A DNA stretch of 64,000 nucleotides from JALOOB01 sp040766655 (GCA_040766655.1 JAXGQB010000010.1:1-64000), one strand, 5' to 3'. Counted from the first letter of the stretch, positions 25,429 through 34,829 are shown. Notes: a model not told the origin generated them from the sequence alone. Numbers and translations: made by a program.

Positions 25429-26589
25429 TTACTTCAGTTTCTCCATCCCCTTGAACTCGCGGTAGGGCGAGAGGATGGCGAGGGTCTCGTTGTCGTCCGC
25501 GGTCAGCTGGCGCTGCACCATGCGCGCCAGCAGCTCGCCGAGGCCGGGGCCGAGCATGAAGCCCTGGCCGCACATGCCGACCGCGTGCAGGAAGCCCGGC
25601 ACCTCGTTCGACCAGCCGATCAGGGGTGAGCCGTCCGGTGTCATGGGGTAGAGCCCGCGCCAGGTGCGGCGCACCCGGATGTTGGCCAGCCGCGGCATCA
25701 GGTCGATCATGCGCCGAGAGATCATGGGCAGGAACTCGCTGGTCTCGCGCTTGTCGTCCCCCCAGATGCTAGGGCTGGGCGTGATGCAGAAGATGATCTG
25801 GCCGGTGTAGTGCTGGTAGAAGTAGTAGTTCACCGAGCCGGGCGCGGGCCGGATATCGACGATCATGGGCGTGAGGAAGCGCGCGACCGGTTCGGTGATG
25901 GCCGCCTCGTGCGAATCCGGGCGCACGGGCACGCTCAGCCCGACGAGCTGCGCGACCTCGTCCGCCTCCGCGCCCGCCGCGTTGATCACCACATCCGCGC
26001 CGTAGCGGCCGTGTGGCGTGCGCACGCCCGCGATCCTGCCGCCCTCCAGGTCGATGCCGGTCAGCGGCTCATTGAACCGAAACTCGGCCCCGCGCGCCAG
26101 CGCGTGATCGTAGAACGCATGCAGGGTGAGCAGGGTGGAGCAGTGGCCGTCGTCGGGCGAGAAGGTGCCGCCGAGCAGGCCGTCGCGATTCAGGTCGGGC
26201 AGCATCTCGAGCATGGCCTGGCGATCGAGCCAGTCGATGTTCAACCCATACTTCTTCTGGACGATCAGCAACTCCTTGAGCGTCTGCTCCTCGCGCTCGC
26301 GATACGCGACGAAGACGTAGCCCCCGGTGTTCCATTCGATCTCGTCGCCGTACGTCTCGCGCCACGACTTGAGGATCTCGAGCGTGCGCAGGTTGAGGCG
26401 GATCTTGGCCGGGTCAGAGTGCGTGGCGCGCACGCCGCCGATCGCGGCCTTGTTGGACCCCTGTCCGGGGCTGGCGCGGCCATCCAGCACGAGCGTCTTG
26501 ATGCCTGCGCCCGCAAGCGCAAAGGCCGCGGGAACTCCGATGCTGCCCGCGCCCGCGATGACGACGTCATAGTGTGGCACAGCGCTCAT
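25429..26589 (-). CDS. FAD-dependent amine/amino-acid dehydrogenase (DAO family)
   Basis: A 386-residue flavoprotein of the D-amino-acid oxidase / sarcosine oxidase beta family. The dinucleotide-binding motif VVIAGAGSIGVPAAFALAGAG is at the N terminus, ATHSDPAKIRLN follows, and there is a conserved C-terminal FAD loop (LYPMTPDGSPLIGWSNEVPGF...GMCGQGFMLGPGLGE). Its start overlaps the stop of the large Fe-S/FAD subunit gene by 4 bases. The pair matches the arrangement of two-subunit proline, hydroxyproline or opine dehydrogenases and HcnBC-type enzymes, where this subunit oxidises the amine. The substrate cannot be read from sequence. Confidence 0.9.
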   Translation of the reverse strand: MSAVPHYDVVIAGAGSIGVPAAFALAGAGIKTLVLDGRASPGQGSNKAAIGGVRATHSDPAKIRLNLRTLEILKSWRETYGDEIEWNTGGYVFVAYREREEQTLKELLIVQKKYGLNIDWLDRQAMLEMLPDLNRDGLLGGTFSPDDGHCSTLLTLHAFYDHALARGAEFRFNEPLTGIDLEGGRIAGVRTPHGRYGADVVINAAGAEADEVAQLVGLSVPVRPDSHEAAITEPVARFLTPMIVDIRPAPGSVNYYFYQHYTGQIIFCITPSPSIWGDDKRETSEFLPMISRRMIDLMPRLANIRVRRTWRGLYPMTPDGSPLIGWSNEVPGFLHAVGMCGQGFMLGPGLGELLARMVQRQLTADDNETLAILSPYREFKGMEKLK

Positions 26590-28676
26590 TGCTCACCTCC
26601 CGCGCCCGCGAAAGCCGCCAGCGGGACCTCCATGAACAGGGGACGTTTCGTGCCCTCGACCACCTCTGCATCGGGGATCCCCTCCTCCCGAAAGATCCGG
26701 CGGATCAGCGCCGCGCACGTCTTGGAGCCGCAGGAGCCCATGCCCGCGCGTGTCACGGTCTTGATCTCGTTCACATCGCGGTAGCCGCGGCGGATCAGGT
26801 CGCGGATCTCGCCCGCGGTGACGCGCTCGCAGCGGCAGACGACGACGTCGTCCGTCAGCCGCTCCACGTAGTGGTCCATCGGCTCGGCCACCCACTGCTC
26901 CTGCACGAGGATGCCGGCGATGCGCTTGGCGATCTCGCGCGGCGCGGCGACGTGGATGAGGATAGTCCGGTCGTTGGCCTTCGCAGCGCGCACCCGGGTG
27001 ACCTCCACGTTGCCGAGCGGCTCGCCCTCCACGTCCAGCACGGTGACATGATCTCCCTGGTGGATCGTCTCGCGCGAGAACTCGTAGGGGATGGTGACCG
27101 TGGGCATCTCCGCGTTTTTGCGGTAGTCGACCAGCGTGATGGCGAGGCCGGGGCAGATGGTGACGCACTTCTCGCAGCCGATGCACCGCTTGCCGAGCTC
27201 CTTCGCGATGTACTGCGGCACGTCGCGGATGTCGTCCTGGTCGATGTAGATCATCCCCTGCGAGCAGACGGACGTGCAGGGATTGCAGGGGATCTCCTGG
27301 TGGCAGTGGAACACCGGGAAGACGTCCTGCTCCTCCTCGGGGATCGACTCGGCGACGATCTTGCCTGGCTTGGAGCGCAGGATCTCCGCGGTGCGGTACC
27401 AGTCGGTGGGGATCTCGCCTACGTCGTGGCCCATCGATTGGGCGATCTCCAGCCCCTTGATCTTGCCCGAGAACATGGCAGCCGAGGCCTCCGCGATCTC
27501 CTCCGCATCGCCCGCGGCAAACGCCTTCAGGCCGAACTCCTGCGCCTTGCTGAAGAACTCGTTCACCGGGTCCAGCCCGACCGCGATGAGCACGGTGTCG
27601 CAGGTAAACGACTTCTCCGTTCCCGGGACGGGCCGGAACTTGCCGTCGACCTGGGCCACCGTGACGGATTCGACGCCCTCCGTGCCGTTCGCGCTCAGGA
27701 TGGTGTGCGAGGTATAGATGGGCACGCCCATGCGGTGCAGTTTGTCCTTGTGCACTTTGTAGCCGCCGCACTCGGGCAGGGCCTCCACCAGCCCGACGAC
27801 CTGGATGCCGGCCTGCAGCGCGTGGTAGCCCGCAATGAGGCCGACGTTGCCGCCGCCGACGATGAAGAGGCGCTCGGCCGCGCGGACGAGGTCCCGGTTC
27901 ACGAGGGTCTGGAACGCACCTGCGCCGTAGACGCCGGGCAGCGTGTTGCCCTTGAACGCGAGTGACTTCTCGCGTGCGCCCGCAGCCACGAGGAGCACCT
28001 CGGGCTCGATCAGCACGTAGCGGTCGCCTCCCTGGAGGATGCCGACCTTGCGGTCGCTGAACACCGCAAGCGCGGTGCTGTTCAGCCAGATCTCCACGTC
28101 CGGTTGTGCCCGGACCTGGTTTTCGAGCTTGGTGGCGATGTCGATGCCGCGCGTGCCTGCGTACACCGCGTTGATGGAGCCGAAGAAGCGGTGCGTCTGG
28201 AGCACGAGCTTGCCGCCCAGCCGGTCCTTGTCGTCGACGAGGAGGCACTTGATGCCGCGCTCGCCCAGCTGGATGGCCGCGGACATGCCGGCCGGCCCGC
28301 CGCCGATGATGAGCACGGGGACCTTGAGCACCTCGATCTCGGCCATGGGCGGCGGTACGTCGACCTTGGGCAGCTCGGGCAGCGCGTCGACGGGCTCGAC
28401 CCGCAGGCCCGGCCGGACGGGCTCCATGCAGGATTTGACCGGCATGCCGTCCGCGAGCACCAGGCACTGGGCGCACTGGCCGTTGGCGCAGAAGATGCCC
28501 TGGGGCGAGCCGTCCTTGGGATGGTGTCCGAAGACGCGGACGCCGTTGGCGAACAGGGCGGAGGCGATGGTTTCGCCTTCGAGTGCCGTGATTTCTTGTC
28601 CCTGCCAGGAGAAAGTTACGTTCGGTCGCGCTTGGGCGCTGAGGATGGGATGTGAGGCAATACGATGCTCGGCCAT
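26586..28676 (-). CDS. Fused Fe-S/FAD large subunit of amine dehydrogenase
   Basis: A 696-residue multidomain electron-transfer protein. Order: a ferredoxin-like [2Fe-2S] domain (Cys63, 68, 71, 83; IFCANGQCAQC), an FAD/NAD pyridine-nucleotide oxidoreductase domain from about residue 118 (VLIIGGGPAGMSAAI), two [4Fe-4S] motifs near 460-510 (CNPCTSVC and CIGCEKCVTICP), and a C-terminal BFD-like [2Fe-2S] domain (VVCRCERVTAGEI...CGSKTC). It combines what are separate small and large subunits in HcnAB-type or opine dehydrogenase systems, plus an added dicluster ferredoxin. It probably passes electrons from the adjacent flavin subunit to NAD or a quinone. ATG 28676 has an AAAGGAG site. Confidence 0.9.
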   Translation of the reverse strand: MAEHRIASHPILSAQARPNVTFSWQGQEITALEGETIASALFANGVRVFGHHPKDGSPQGIFCANGQCAQCLVLADGMPVKSCMEPVRPGLRVEPVDALPELPKVDVPPPMAEIEVLKVPVLIIGGGPAGMSAAIQLGERGIKCLLVDDKDRLGGKLVLQTHRFFGSINAVYAGTRGIDIATKLENQVRAQPDVEIWLNSTALAVFSDRKVGILQGGDRYVLIEPEVLLVAAGAREKSLAFKGNTLPGVYGAGAFQTLVNRDLVRAAERLFIVGGGNVGLIAGYHALQAGIQVVGLVEALPECGGYKVHKDKLHRMGVPIYTSHTILSANGTEGVESVTVAQVDGKFRPVPGTEKSFTCDTVLIAVGLDPVNEFFSKAQEFGLKAFAAGDAEEIAEASAAMFSGKIKGLEIAQSMGHDVGEIPTDWYRTAEILRSKPGKIVAESIPEEEQDVFPVFHCHQEIPCNPCTSVCSQGMIYIDQDDIRDVPQYIAKELGKRCIGCEKCVTICPGLAITLVDYRKNAEMPTVTIPYEFSRETIHQGDHVTVLDVEGEPLGNVEVTRVRAAKANDRTILIHVAAPREIAKRIAGILVQEQWVAEPMDHYVERLTDDVVVCRCERVTAGEIRDLIRRGYRDVNEIKTVTRAGMGSCGSKTCAALIRRIFREEGIPDAEVVEGTKRPLFMEVPLAAFAGAGGEQ

Positions 28677-29040
28677 TCGCTCTCCTTTGAACTAATAGGT
28701 TGCATAGTTCGGTATACCACTGCTGAGGTCAATCGTCTATGAGCTAACGCAGTTTCGCCGCGCGGATGGGTCGCGCGCGATTACATGTAGGGGCGATGGT
28801 TTGCCACCCGTGAATGTACGCGCGGCGCCGATCTTCGACTGCCGGCCAACTTTCGGCAAACCATCGCCCGTGCGCCGCGCGGCATGAGGGCGAGCACGAG
28901 GGCGAGTGCGCCGAGGGGAATTACGCGATGGCCCGGGGGCGCGTGGTTGCGATTCTCACGGGGCTGGCGCACTCGCCCCTACACGACGACGCGCCGCCGG
29001 TGTTTTCGGTGCGGCGCGCGGGCGTGCTATACTCGGCACC
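28677..29040. other. Intergenic region with an inverted-repeat element
   Basis: About 360 bases between divergent genes, with no supported gene. It contains GTAGGGGCGA near 28785 and its inverted copy TCGCCCCTAC near 28974-28983. These bracket about 200 bases that include an internal inverted repeat (GGCGATGGTTTGCC near 28790 and GGCAAACCATCGCC near 28854). The layout looks like a small non-autonomous element or a family B cluster. An extended -10 promoter for the helicase gene lies at its right end. Confidence 0.55.
29025..29033 (+). promoter_or_regulatory. Extended -10 promoter of the helicase gene
   Basis: TGC followed by TATACT (29028-29033) ends 7 bases before the ATG at 29041. No ribosome-binding site lies between. 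If used, transcription would start at or next to the start codon and give a leaderless mRNA. Confidence 0.5.
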
Positions 29041-30528
29041 ATGAAAATCGTGGCAGACCTCCACATCCACTCTCACTTTTCGCGCGCGACCAGCAAGAAC
29101 CTGACTTTCGAGCATCTGGCGCGCTGGGCGCAGCTCAAGGGCATTCACGTGGTCGGAACCGGCGACGTCAGCCACCCCGGCTGGCTGGCGGAGATGCGCG
29201 AGAAGCTGGAGCCCGCGGACGGCAGCGGGCTGTATCGGCTCAGGGAGCCCTGGGCGAGCGACGTGCAGGGGCAGGTGCCCGCATCGTGCCACGCGCCGGT
29301 GCGATTCATCCTCGGCGGCGAGATCAGCAACATCTACAAGCGCGACGGGCAGACGCGCAAGGTGCACAACGTCATCTTCGCGCCCTCGCTGGACGCAGTC
29401 GGCCGGCTGCAGGCGCGGCTGGAGAAGATCGGCAACATCCGCTCTGACGGCCGGCCGATCCTCGGGCTCGACTCGCGCGATTTGCTCGAGACGGTTCTTG
29501 AGGTCGACCCTGCGTGCCGGCTCATCCCCGCGCACATCTGGACGCCCTGGTTCTCCATGCTGGGCTCGAAGTCGGGCTTCGACTCGGTGGAGGCGTGTTA
29601 CGCGGACCTCACGCCGCACATCTTCGCGCTCGAGACGGGGCTCTCCTCGGACCCGCCGATGAACTGGCGCGTCTCGCAGCTGGATCGCTACACCCTGGTA
29701 TCGTCCTCCGATGCGCACTCGCCCGAGAAGCTGGGACGGGAGGCGACCGTGTTCGACACGGAGCTCTCCTACGAGGCCCTTTTCGATGCACTTAGGACCG
29801 GGGACCCGGCCACATTCCGCGGCACGATCGAGTTCTTTCCCGAGGAGGGGAAGTACCACCTGGACGGCCATCGCAATTGCGGCGTGGTCTGGGAGCCCGC
29901 AATCACCCGCGAGCACGGCGGCATCTGCGCGGTCTGCGGCAAGCCGGTCACGATCGGCGTGATGCACCGCGTGGAGGAGCTGGCGGACCGGCCGGTGGGC
30001 GCGCGTCCGGCCTGCGCCCGGCCCTTCACCAGCCTGATCCCCCTGCCGGAGGTGATCGGCCAGACGTTCGGCGTGGGGCCGGGGTCTGGCCGGGTGGCGC
30101 AGGAGTATCAGAAGCTCCTTGGCCGGCTGGGGCCGGAGCTGGCCATCCTCCAGTCGATCGACCTGGGGGAGATCGCTGCGGCCTCGAGCGAGCGGCTGGC
30201 GGATGGGCTCGGCCGGATGCGCCGCGGCGAGGTCGATGCGCAGGCCGGCTACGACGGCGAGTACGGCGTGATTCGCCTGTTCACGGCGGCCACCGGACGC
30301 GCGGTCGCGATGGGCGGGCAGATCGGGCTGTTCGGGGAAGGCGAGGGCGGGTCGGCGCAGGGACGCGGGGAGGCGCCGGGTGGCGTGCGCGAAGAAACCG
30401 CGGCGTATCCGGCAGTCGCGGCGCAGGCCCCTCTGTTCGACCTGGACGCGGCGGACGAGGCGCCGTCAGCGGACGCTGGGAATGCCATGGACGGCGGAGG
30501 TGAGGACTGGCACTCGGGTGCCCAACCG

Positions 30529-30601
30529 GTAGGGGCGACCGGCCGGTCGCCCCTACGCGCGGCGAACGCGGGCCAACCGGGCGGGGATACCCCGCCCCTA
30601 C
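30529..30601. repeat. Family B palindromes inside the helicase linker
   Basis: A perfect 28-bp palindrome (GTAGGGGCGACCGG and its complement) at 30529-30556, and a second one (GCGGGG, 3 bases, CCCCGC, then CCTAC) at 30580-30601. Both lie inside the coding frame without breaking it, and encode the linker between the PHP/zinc and helicase domains. Confidence 0.85.
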
Positions 30602-31929
30602 AGACGGCGGGTGGCGGCCTGAACGACGCGCAGGCCGCGGCGGTGCGCTGCGTGGACCGGCCCCTGATCATCTCCGCAGGGCCAGGCACCGGCAAGACGC
30701 GCACCCTGACCCACCGCATCGCGCATCTGGTCACCACGCACGGCGTCTCGCCGTCGGCCATCCTGGCCATCACCTTCACGAACAAGGCCGCGCACGAGAT
30801 GCGGGAGCGCCTCGACGCGCTCCTGGGCGCTAGGGCAGCCGCCATCATGGTCAGGACCTTTCATTCGTTTGCGGCCGGGCTTCTGCGTGAACACGCGACG
30901 CATCTCGGCCTCGATCCCCGGTTCGTCGTGGTCGGCGAGGACGCGCGCGCGGGCATGCTGTCCGCCGCCTGTCCGGCCCTGTCGAGCGGTGAGGTGCACG
31001 ACGCGCTCCGCCGCATCAGCGACGCGAAGAACCGGCTGGTCACGCCCGAGGACGACGGCCTCGGGCGCACCTGGGCCGCGTACCAGGCCGCGCTGGCACA
31101 AGCCCACGCGCTCGACTTCGATGACCTGATCGGCGAGGCCGTGCGGCTGTTGTCGACCTGCGATGACGTGCGGGCGCAAGTCCAGGAGCGCTATCGGTAC
31201 ATTTCGGTCGACGAGTACCAGGACGTCAACGCAGCTCAGGTGGCGCTGCTGCGCCTGCTCGCGCCGCCGGACGGCCGCGCCAACCTGTGCGTCATCGGCG
31301 ATCCGGACCAGGCCATCTATGGCTTCCGCGGCGCGGACCGTAGCTACTTCGGCCGGTTCACTGAGGACTATCCCGATGCGGTCGTCCTGCGCCTCAGCGA
31401 CAACTATCGCTCGACGCAGGTGATCCTCGACGCCGCGCTGCAGGTGATCGCCTGCGAACCCGTAGAGGATGTCGCGCCTGCGGGGCCGGGTGTTTTCCGG
31501 TCGCCCCTGCGCGCGGTTGCCGCAGCGGCGTGGGCCGGTGGCATCCCGCCGCTGCTGGACGTGTATGCCGCGCCGACGGACCGCGCGGAGGCGGAGTATG
31601 TGGTGCACCAGGTCGAGCAACTGGTGGGCGGCGTGAGCCACTTCTCGCTGGACTCGGGCCGCGCGACGGGCGATGTGCCGGCGGCTGAGCGCTCCTTCGC
31701 GGAGTTCGCGGTGCTCTACCGGCTGGGCGCGCAGAGCCGCGGCTTGGTCGAGGCGTTCGATCGCTCCGGCATCCCCTACCAGACCGTGGGCCAGGCGCCC
31801 CTGGCGAGCTACGCGGACATCCGCGCGATCCTCGATGCGCTGTGGGGCATCCACAATCCCGAGGCGCGGCTGCACGCGGCGGCCGGTGCGCGGCGAAAGG
31901 GCAGTACGCGCACGACGGGGACCGGGCGG

Positions 31930-31939
31930 ACACGCAGGT
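31930..31939. repeat. IS target-site duplication, left copy
   Basis: ACACGCAGGT, repeated exactly at 33423-33432 on the other side of the element. Confidence 0.85.
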
Positions 31940-33422
31940 CATCGCTCATAAGTTAACAACTTCGTCCGTCTGTCAAGGGCGGATCCAAGGCTAGACTCAC
32001 TTGGGTGAGGAGGCTGGGGCCGTTGGGCGGCTTTGTACGCTTCACGATGCCCAGGAGTTTAGCCTCTTCCGCCAGGAACTGGGCCGCCCGGCCGGTGTAG
32101 CCGCGGTTGCAGGCGCTGACATAGAAGTACAGGCTGCGCGAGACCATCTCGACCGAAATACGGTCGAGCGGTAACTGCAGCGCCTCGGCCACATCATCAC
32201 AGAGGTCGATCAGGATGGCATAGTACAACCAGGTGGCCCAGACCTGCAGTTGCACACCGTTGAGACTGCCGACCCACAGGTACGCCAGATCCAGCAAGCG
32301 CTTGACCAGGGCGAAGGCGATTTCGATCTGCCAGCGGCGCTCGTACAAGGCCACCACCTCCAACACCGAGAGGCGTTGAGGGTCCAGCACGTTGGTTAAG
32401 TATTGCCGCCAGGCGCCATTGACGTACACCTCGATCAGGCGCACCGGGTACACCGAGGGATTGCTGCGGTATTTGCCGAGATGCACCACGCGATCCCGGA
32501 CCTGGGGCCGCTCGACGAGGACCGCCTGCACGGTGTAGCTGGTCTTCTCGCGCAGGCGTGTGACGAACCAACTGCCCTGCCGGCTCAGGTCATCAAAGAA
32601 GGTGAAGGCGAAGTAGCCCAGATCAAAGACGAGCAGGCTGTCCTGGGGCAACCAGGCCAACAGTTGGGGCAGAAAACTCTTGTCATTCGCCTTGGGATGC
32701 TCGGCATACCACACCTTGACGGGCAGGTGGCTGACCAGGTCACAGACGGCCCCCAGATGCCCGGCCAACGGCGCTTCTGGGGTTTCCTGTAACGCTTCCA
32801 GTTTGCGAAACAGTGCTTCCAAGGTGGTCCCGTCGAGCGCATAACAGCCAGCGAAGCGTGCGGCTACCCGCGCCAACAGCGCGGGCACCGGCCGCGTGCG
32901 GCCCTGCTGACGAGCCGGCAGTTGGGCCAGCACGGCGTACAGCACGCGCTCGAACAACTCGGCCGGGAAGGTCAGGAAGCGCTGACTCAGGGCTGGCTGG
33001 CTCACCTGCGTCGGCTGCGTCCACAGGATGCGCTCGGCCGTCAGCAGGCGCTGCAGCGCACTGACACCCGGGATGTGCCGCCACAGCATGGCCAACACCA
33101 GCGCCACCATGACGGGTAAGTTCAGCACCCGGTTGCGCAGTCCGAGCTGGTGGTAATACGCCAACTCGGCGAACACGGCCGGCTTGACCAACTCGGTAAG
33201 CCGCTGTTCGATCTCACTATCGCTTGGCGCCGGCACGCCGCGCCGCCGGACATGGTCCGGATTGCCTGTCGCGGCCGCATAGCAGCCGCTCTCAAGACGA
33301 GGATTGCGTTTGTTGCCCATACGCCATATCCTAGCGGCCCGACGGCGCCGACGCAAACTACCTGTCTCTCGGCGACAGGCCGGACTTGACACACTGATGA
33401 AGTTGTTAACTTATGAGCAATG
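31940..33422 (-). mobile_element. IS4-family insertion sequence, complete
   Basis: A 1483-bp element bounded by 23-bp terminal inverted repeats (31940-31962 and 33400-33422) that differ at one position and begin CAT, with core GCTCATAAGTTAACAACTT. It is flanked by an identical 10-bp target duplication. A single transposase gene fills it on the minus strand. Intact ends, intact transposase and a perfect duplication indicate a recent, possibly active insertion. The terminal repeat contains stop codons on both strands that end both the transposase and the interrupted helicase frame. Confidence 0.93.
31953..33320 (-). CDS. IS4-family transposase
   Basis: A 455-residue DDE transposase. The first catalytic Asp is likely in YALDGTTLEAL, the second in LLVFDLGYFAF. 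The IS4 YREK signature is exact in YERRWQIEIAFALVK (Tyr, +3 Arg, +7 Glu, +14 Lys), which contains the catalytic Glu. The stop codon lies within the left terminal repeat. ATG 33320 is preferred; a GTG at 33392 in the same frame would add 24 basic residues. Full length, with no frameshift seen. Confidence 0.93.
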   Translation of the reverse strand: MGNKRNPRLESGCYAAATGNPDHVRRRGVPAPSDSEIEQRLTELVKPAVFAELAYYHQLGLRNRVLNLPVMVALVLAMLWRHIPGVSALQRLLTAERILWTQPTQVSQPALSQRFLTFPAELFERVLYAVLAQLPARQQGRTRPVPALLARVAARFAGCYALDGTTLEALFRKLEALQETPEAPLAGHLGAVCDLVSHLPVKVWYAEHPKANDKSFLPQLLAWLPQDSLLVFDLGYFAFTFFDDLSRQGSWFVTRLREKTSYTVQAVLVERPQVRDRVVHLGKYRSNPSVYPVRLIEVYVNGAWRQYLTNVLDPQRLSVLEVVALYERRWQIEIAFALVKRLLDLAYLWVGSLNGVQLQVWATWLYYAILIDLCDDVAEALQLPLDRISVEMVSRSLYFYVSACNRGYTGRAAQFLAEEAKLLGIVKRTKPPNGPSLLTQVSLALDPPLTDGRSC

Positions 33423-33432
33423 ACACGCAGGT
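33423..33432. repeat. IS target-site duplication, right copy
   Basis: ACACGCAGGT, identical to 31930-31939. It directly precedes CCGCCCCTAC, so the element landed inside a family B repeat. Confidence 0.85.
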
Positions 33433-34037
33433 CCGCCCCTACAGCAACCGGGGAGGCCGTGGTCGAAATGGTGGTGCACGTGGCGGAGGCCTTGCGCCTC
33501 GGCCGCGACCCCGCGTCCGCCGCGCGGGTGGAGCAGCTGGCGCGGCTAACAGAGCCGTTCGGCGCGGAACTGGGCCCGTTCCTCGAAACGATGGCGCTGC
33601 ACAAGGAGACCGATGCCTACGATCCACGCGCGGATCGCGTGACCCTGATGACCTTGCACGCATCGAAGGGGCTGGAGTTTCCGGTCGTGTTCATCGTGGG
33701 CTGCGAGGAGGGGCTGCTGCCCTACGTGCGCCAGGGCAGGGAGCCTGCCCCGGACGAGCATCTGGTCCATGACGGGAACCTCACCCCGGGTGAGGGCCCG
33801 ACTGCTAGCGAAGGCGCCGGCGTCGATGAGGAGCGGCGGCTGTTCTACGTCGGCATGACGCGGGCGCGCGAGAAACTCGTGCTGTGCCACGCGCGGCGGC
33901 GGATGCTGTTCGGACAGCCGATGGAGAACCCGCCCTCGCGCTTCATCGGCGACATTCAGGCCGCGTTGAAGGTGCTCCAGGAGGCGCAGGCGCGGCGTCG
34001 CCCCAAGGTCGAGGATCCGCAGCTGTCGCTGTTTTGA
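33433..34037 (+). pseudogene. PHP/UvrD helicase fusion, 3' part (IS-interrupted)
   Basis: The C-terminal ~200 codons of the split helicase. Removing the IS and one target copy joins this segment to the 5' part in the same frame with no stop, giving a protein of 1167 residues. It carries motif V-type TLMTLHASKGLEFPVVFIVG and motif VI VGMTRAREKLVL, both needed for SF1 helicase activity. The last residues are QLSLF, an exact match to the consensus peptide that binds the bacterial sliding clamp. An ATG at 33420 could allow a fragment to be made, but it would lack the ATP-binding half. Confidence 0.88.
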
Positions 34038-34085
34038 ATGAGCACGACATAGCGGGGCGCGCCGTGCGAAACCCCGGAGGGATGG

Positions 34086-34724
34086 ATGAGACGTATGGAG
34101 GTGCGGCGCGGACTCTTCGCGCTGCTGGCAGTGTGTGCGTGGTTCGGCGTGATCGGGCAGGTGGCCATGGCGGTTCAATCGGCCGTTGCCACGGGCGGCA
34201 GCGTGCTCGGCGCCGCGCTGACGGTGATGAGCTACTGGACCCTCCTGTCGAACCTGTTCGTCGCGCTGGCGTGCACGGCGGCGCTCCTTGCGCCGGGATC
34301 GCGCGCCGGCCGCTTCTTCGGCCGGCCCATCGTGCGCCTGAGCATCGGCATCTACATCGCGACGACGGGGCTGATCTACTTCGGCCTGCTGCGCGGCATG
34401 TGGCAGCCCCAGGGCTTCCAGAAGGTGCTCGACACGGTGCTGCACTACGTGACGCCGCTGCTCGCCGTGGTGGCCTGCTTCGTGATCGATCCGCCGCGGC
34501 CGATCGCGTGGCGTGACCTGCCCAAAATCCTGGTCTTCCCCTTGGCGTACCTGGTGTACGCGCTCGTGCGCGGCGCCGTCATGGGCACCTACTTCTACCC
34601 GTTCCTCGACGCCGGCGCGCTCGGGCTCGGCCAGGTGCTGATCAACTCCGCGGTCCTGTCCGTCGCGTTCCTCGCCGCTGGTGCGGTCGTGGTGGCGCTT
34701 GGCCGGCGCCGGTCACAGGGTTGA
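34086..34724 (+). CDS. Pr6Pr-family six-helix membrane protein
   Basis: A 212-residue integral membrane protein with about six TM helices, matching the Pr6Pr family (related in fold to FAR-17a/AIG1-type proteins). Family-like features are SYWTLLSNLFVALACTAALL near residues 48-70, IYIATTGLIYFGLLRG, HYVTPLLAV with its conserved His, and PLAYLVYALVRGAVMGTYFYPF. The function is not established; some relatives hydrolyse fatty acid esters. ATG 34086 follows GGAGGG; an in-frame ATG three codons later is also possible. Stand-alone gene. Confidence 0.82.
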   Translation: MRRMEVRRGLFALLAVCAWFGVIGQVAMAVQSAVATGGSVLGAALTVMSYWTLLSNLFVALACTAALLAPGSRAGRFFGRPIVRLSIGIYIATTGLIYFGLLRGMWQPQGFQKVLDTVLHYVTPLLAVVACFVIDPPRPIAWRDLPKILVFPLAYLVYALVRGAVMGTYFYPFLDAGALGLGQVLINSAVLSVAFLAAGAVVVALGRRRSQG

Positions 34725-34764
34725 GCAAGTTCTCCATCAGGCGTTGATTCAGATTCGTTATCGT

Positions 34765-34800
34765 CTTACTATCGTCTGTCTTGACTTACTATGTTATAAT
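34765..34800 (+). promoter_or_regulatory. Promoter and direct-repeat operator of the TA pair
   Basis: An extended -10 element (TG, one base, TATAAT at 34795-34800) lies about 30 bases before the antitoxin start. Two direct copies of CTTACTAT at 34765-34772 and 34785-34792, 20 bases apart (about two helical turns), overlap the promoter and could bind the antitoxin. Confidence 0.55.
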
Positions 34801-34829
34801 GCGTGTGCGATTCTGTTGGAGGTAAGACG

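Larger units (their letters stand above)
29041..31956 (+). pseudogene. PHP / Zn-ribbon / UvrD helicase fusion, 5' part (IS-interrupted)
   Basis: The first 966 codons of a gene split by the IS4-type element. Residues 1 to about 255 are a PHP hydrolase-like domain (DLHIHSHFSRATSKNL, GTGDVSHPGW, SSDAHSPEKLG). About 275-330 is a Cys/His zinc ribbon (HRNCGVVW, ICAVCGKP). A low-complexity linker (about 430-530) contains family B repeats. From about 535 comes a superfamily 1 UvrD/PcrA helicase: motif I AGPGTGKTRT, Ia AITFTNKAAHEMRERL, II VDEYQDVNAAQ, III GDPDQAIYGFRG. The frame then enters the IS terminal repeat and stops at 31956. Without the C-terminal motifs V and VI this fragment is unlikely to be an active helicase. 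The ATG is preceded by a promoter and not a ribosome-binding site. Confidence 0.88.

Noticed and set aside
33420..34037. An independent 205-residue helicase-like gene starting at ATG 33420
   Set aside because: The ATG lies across the IS end and target duplication. The sequence joins the upstream helicase fragment in frame once the IS is removed, so it is the 3' part of that gene.
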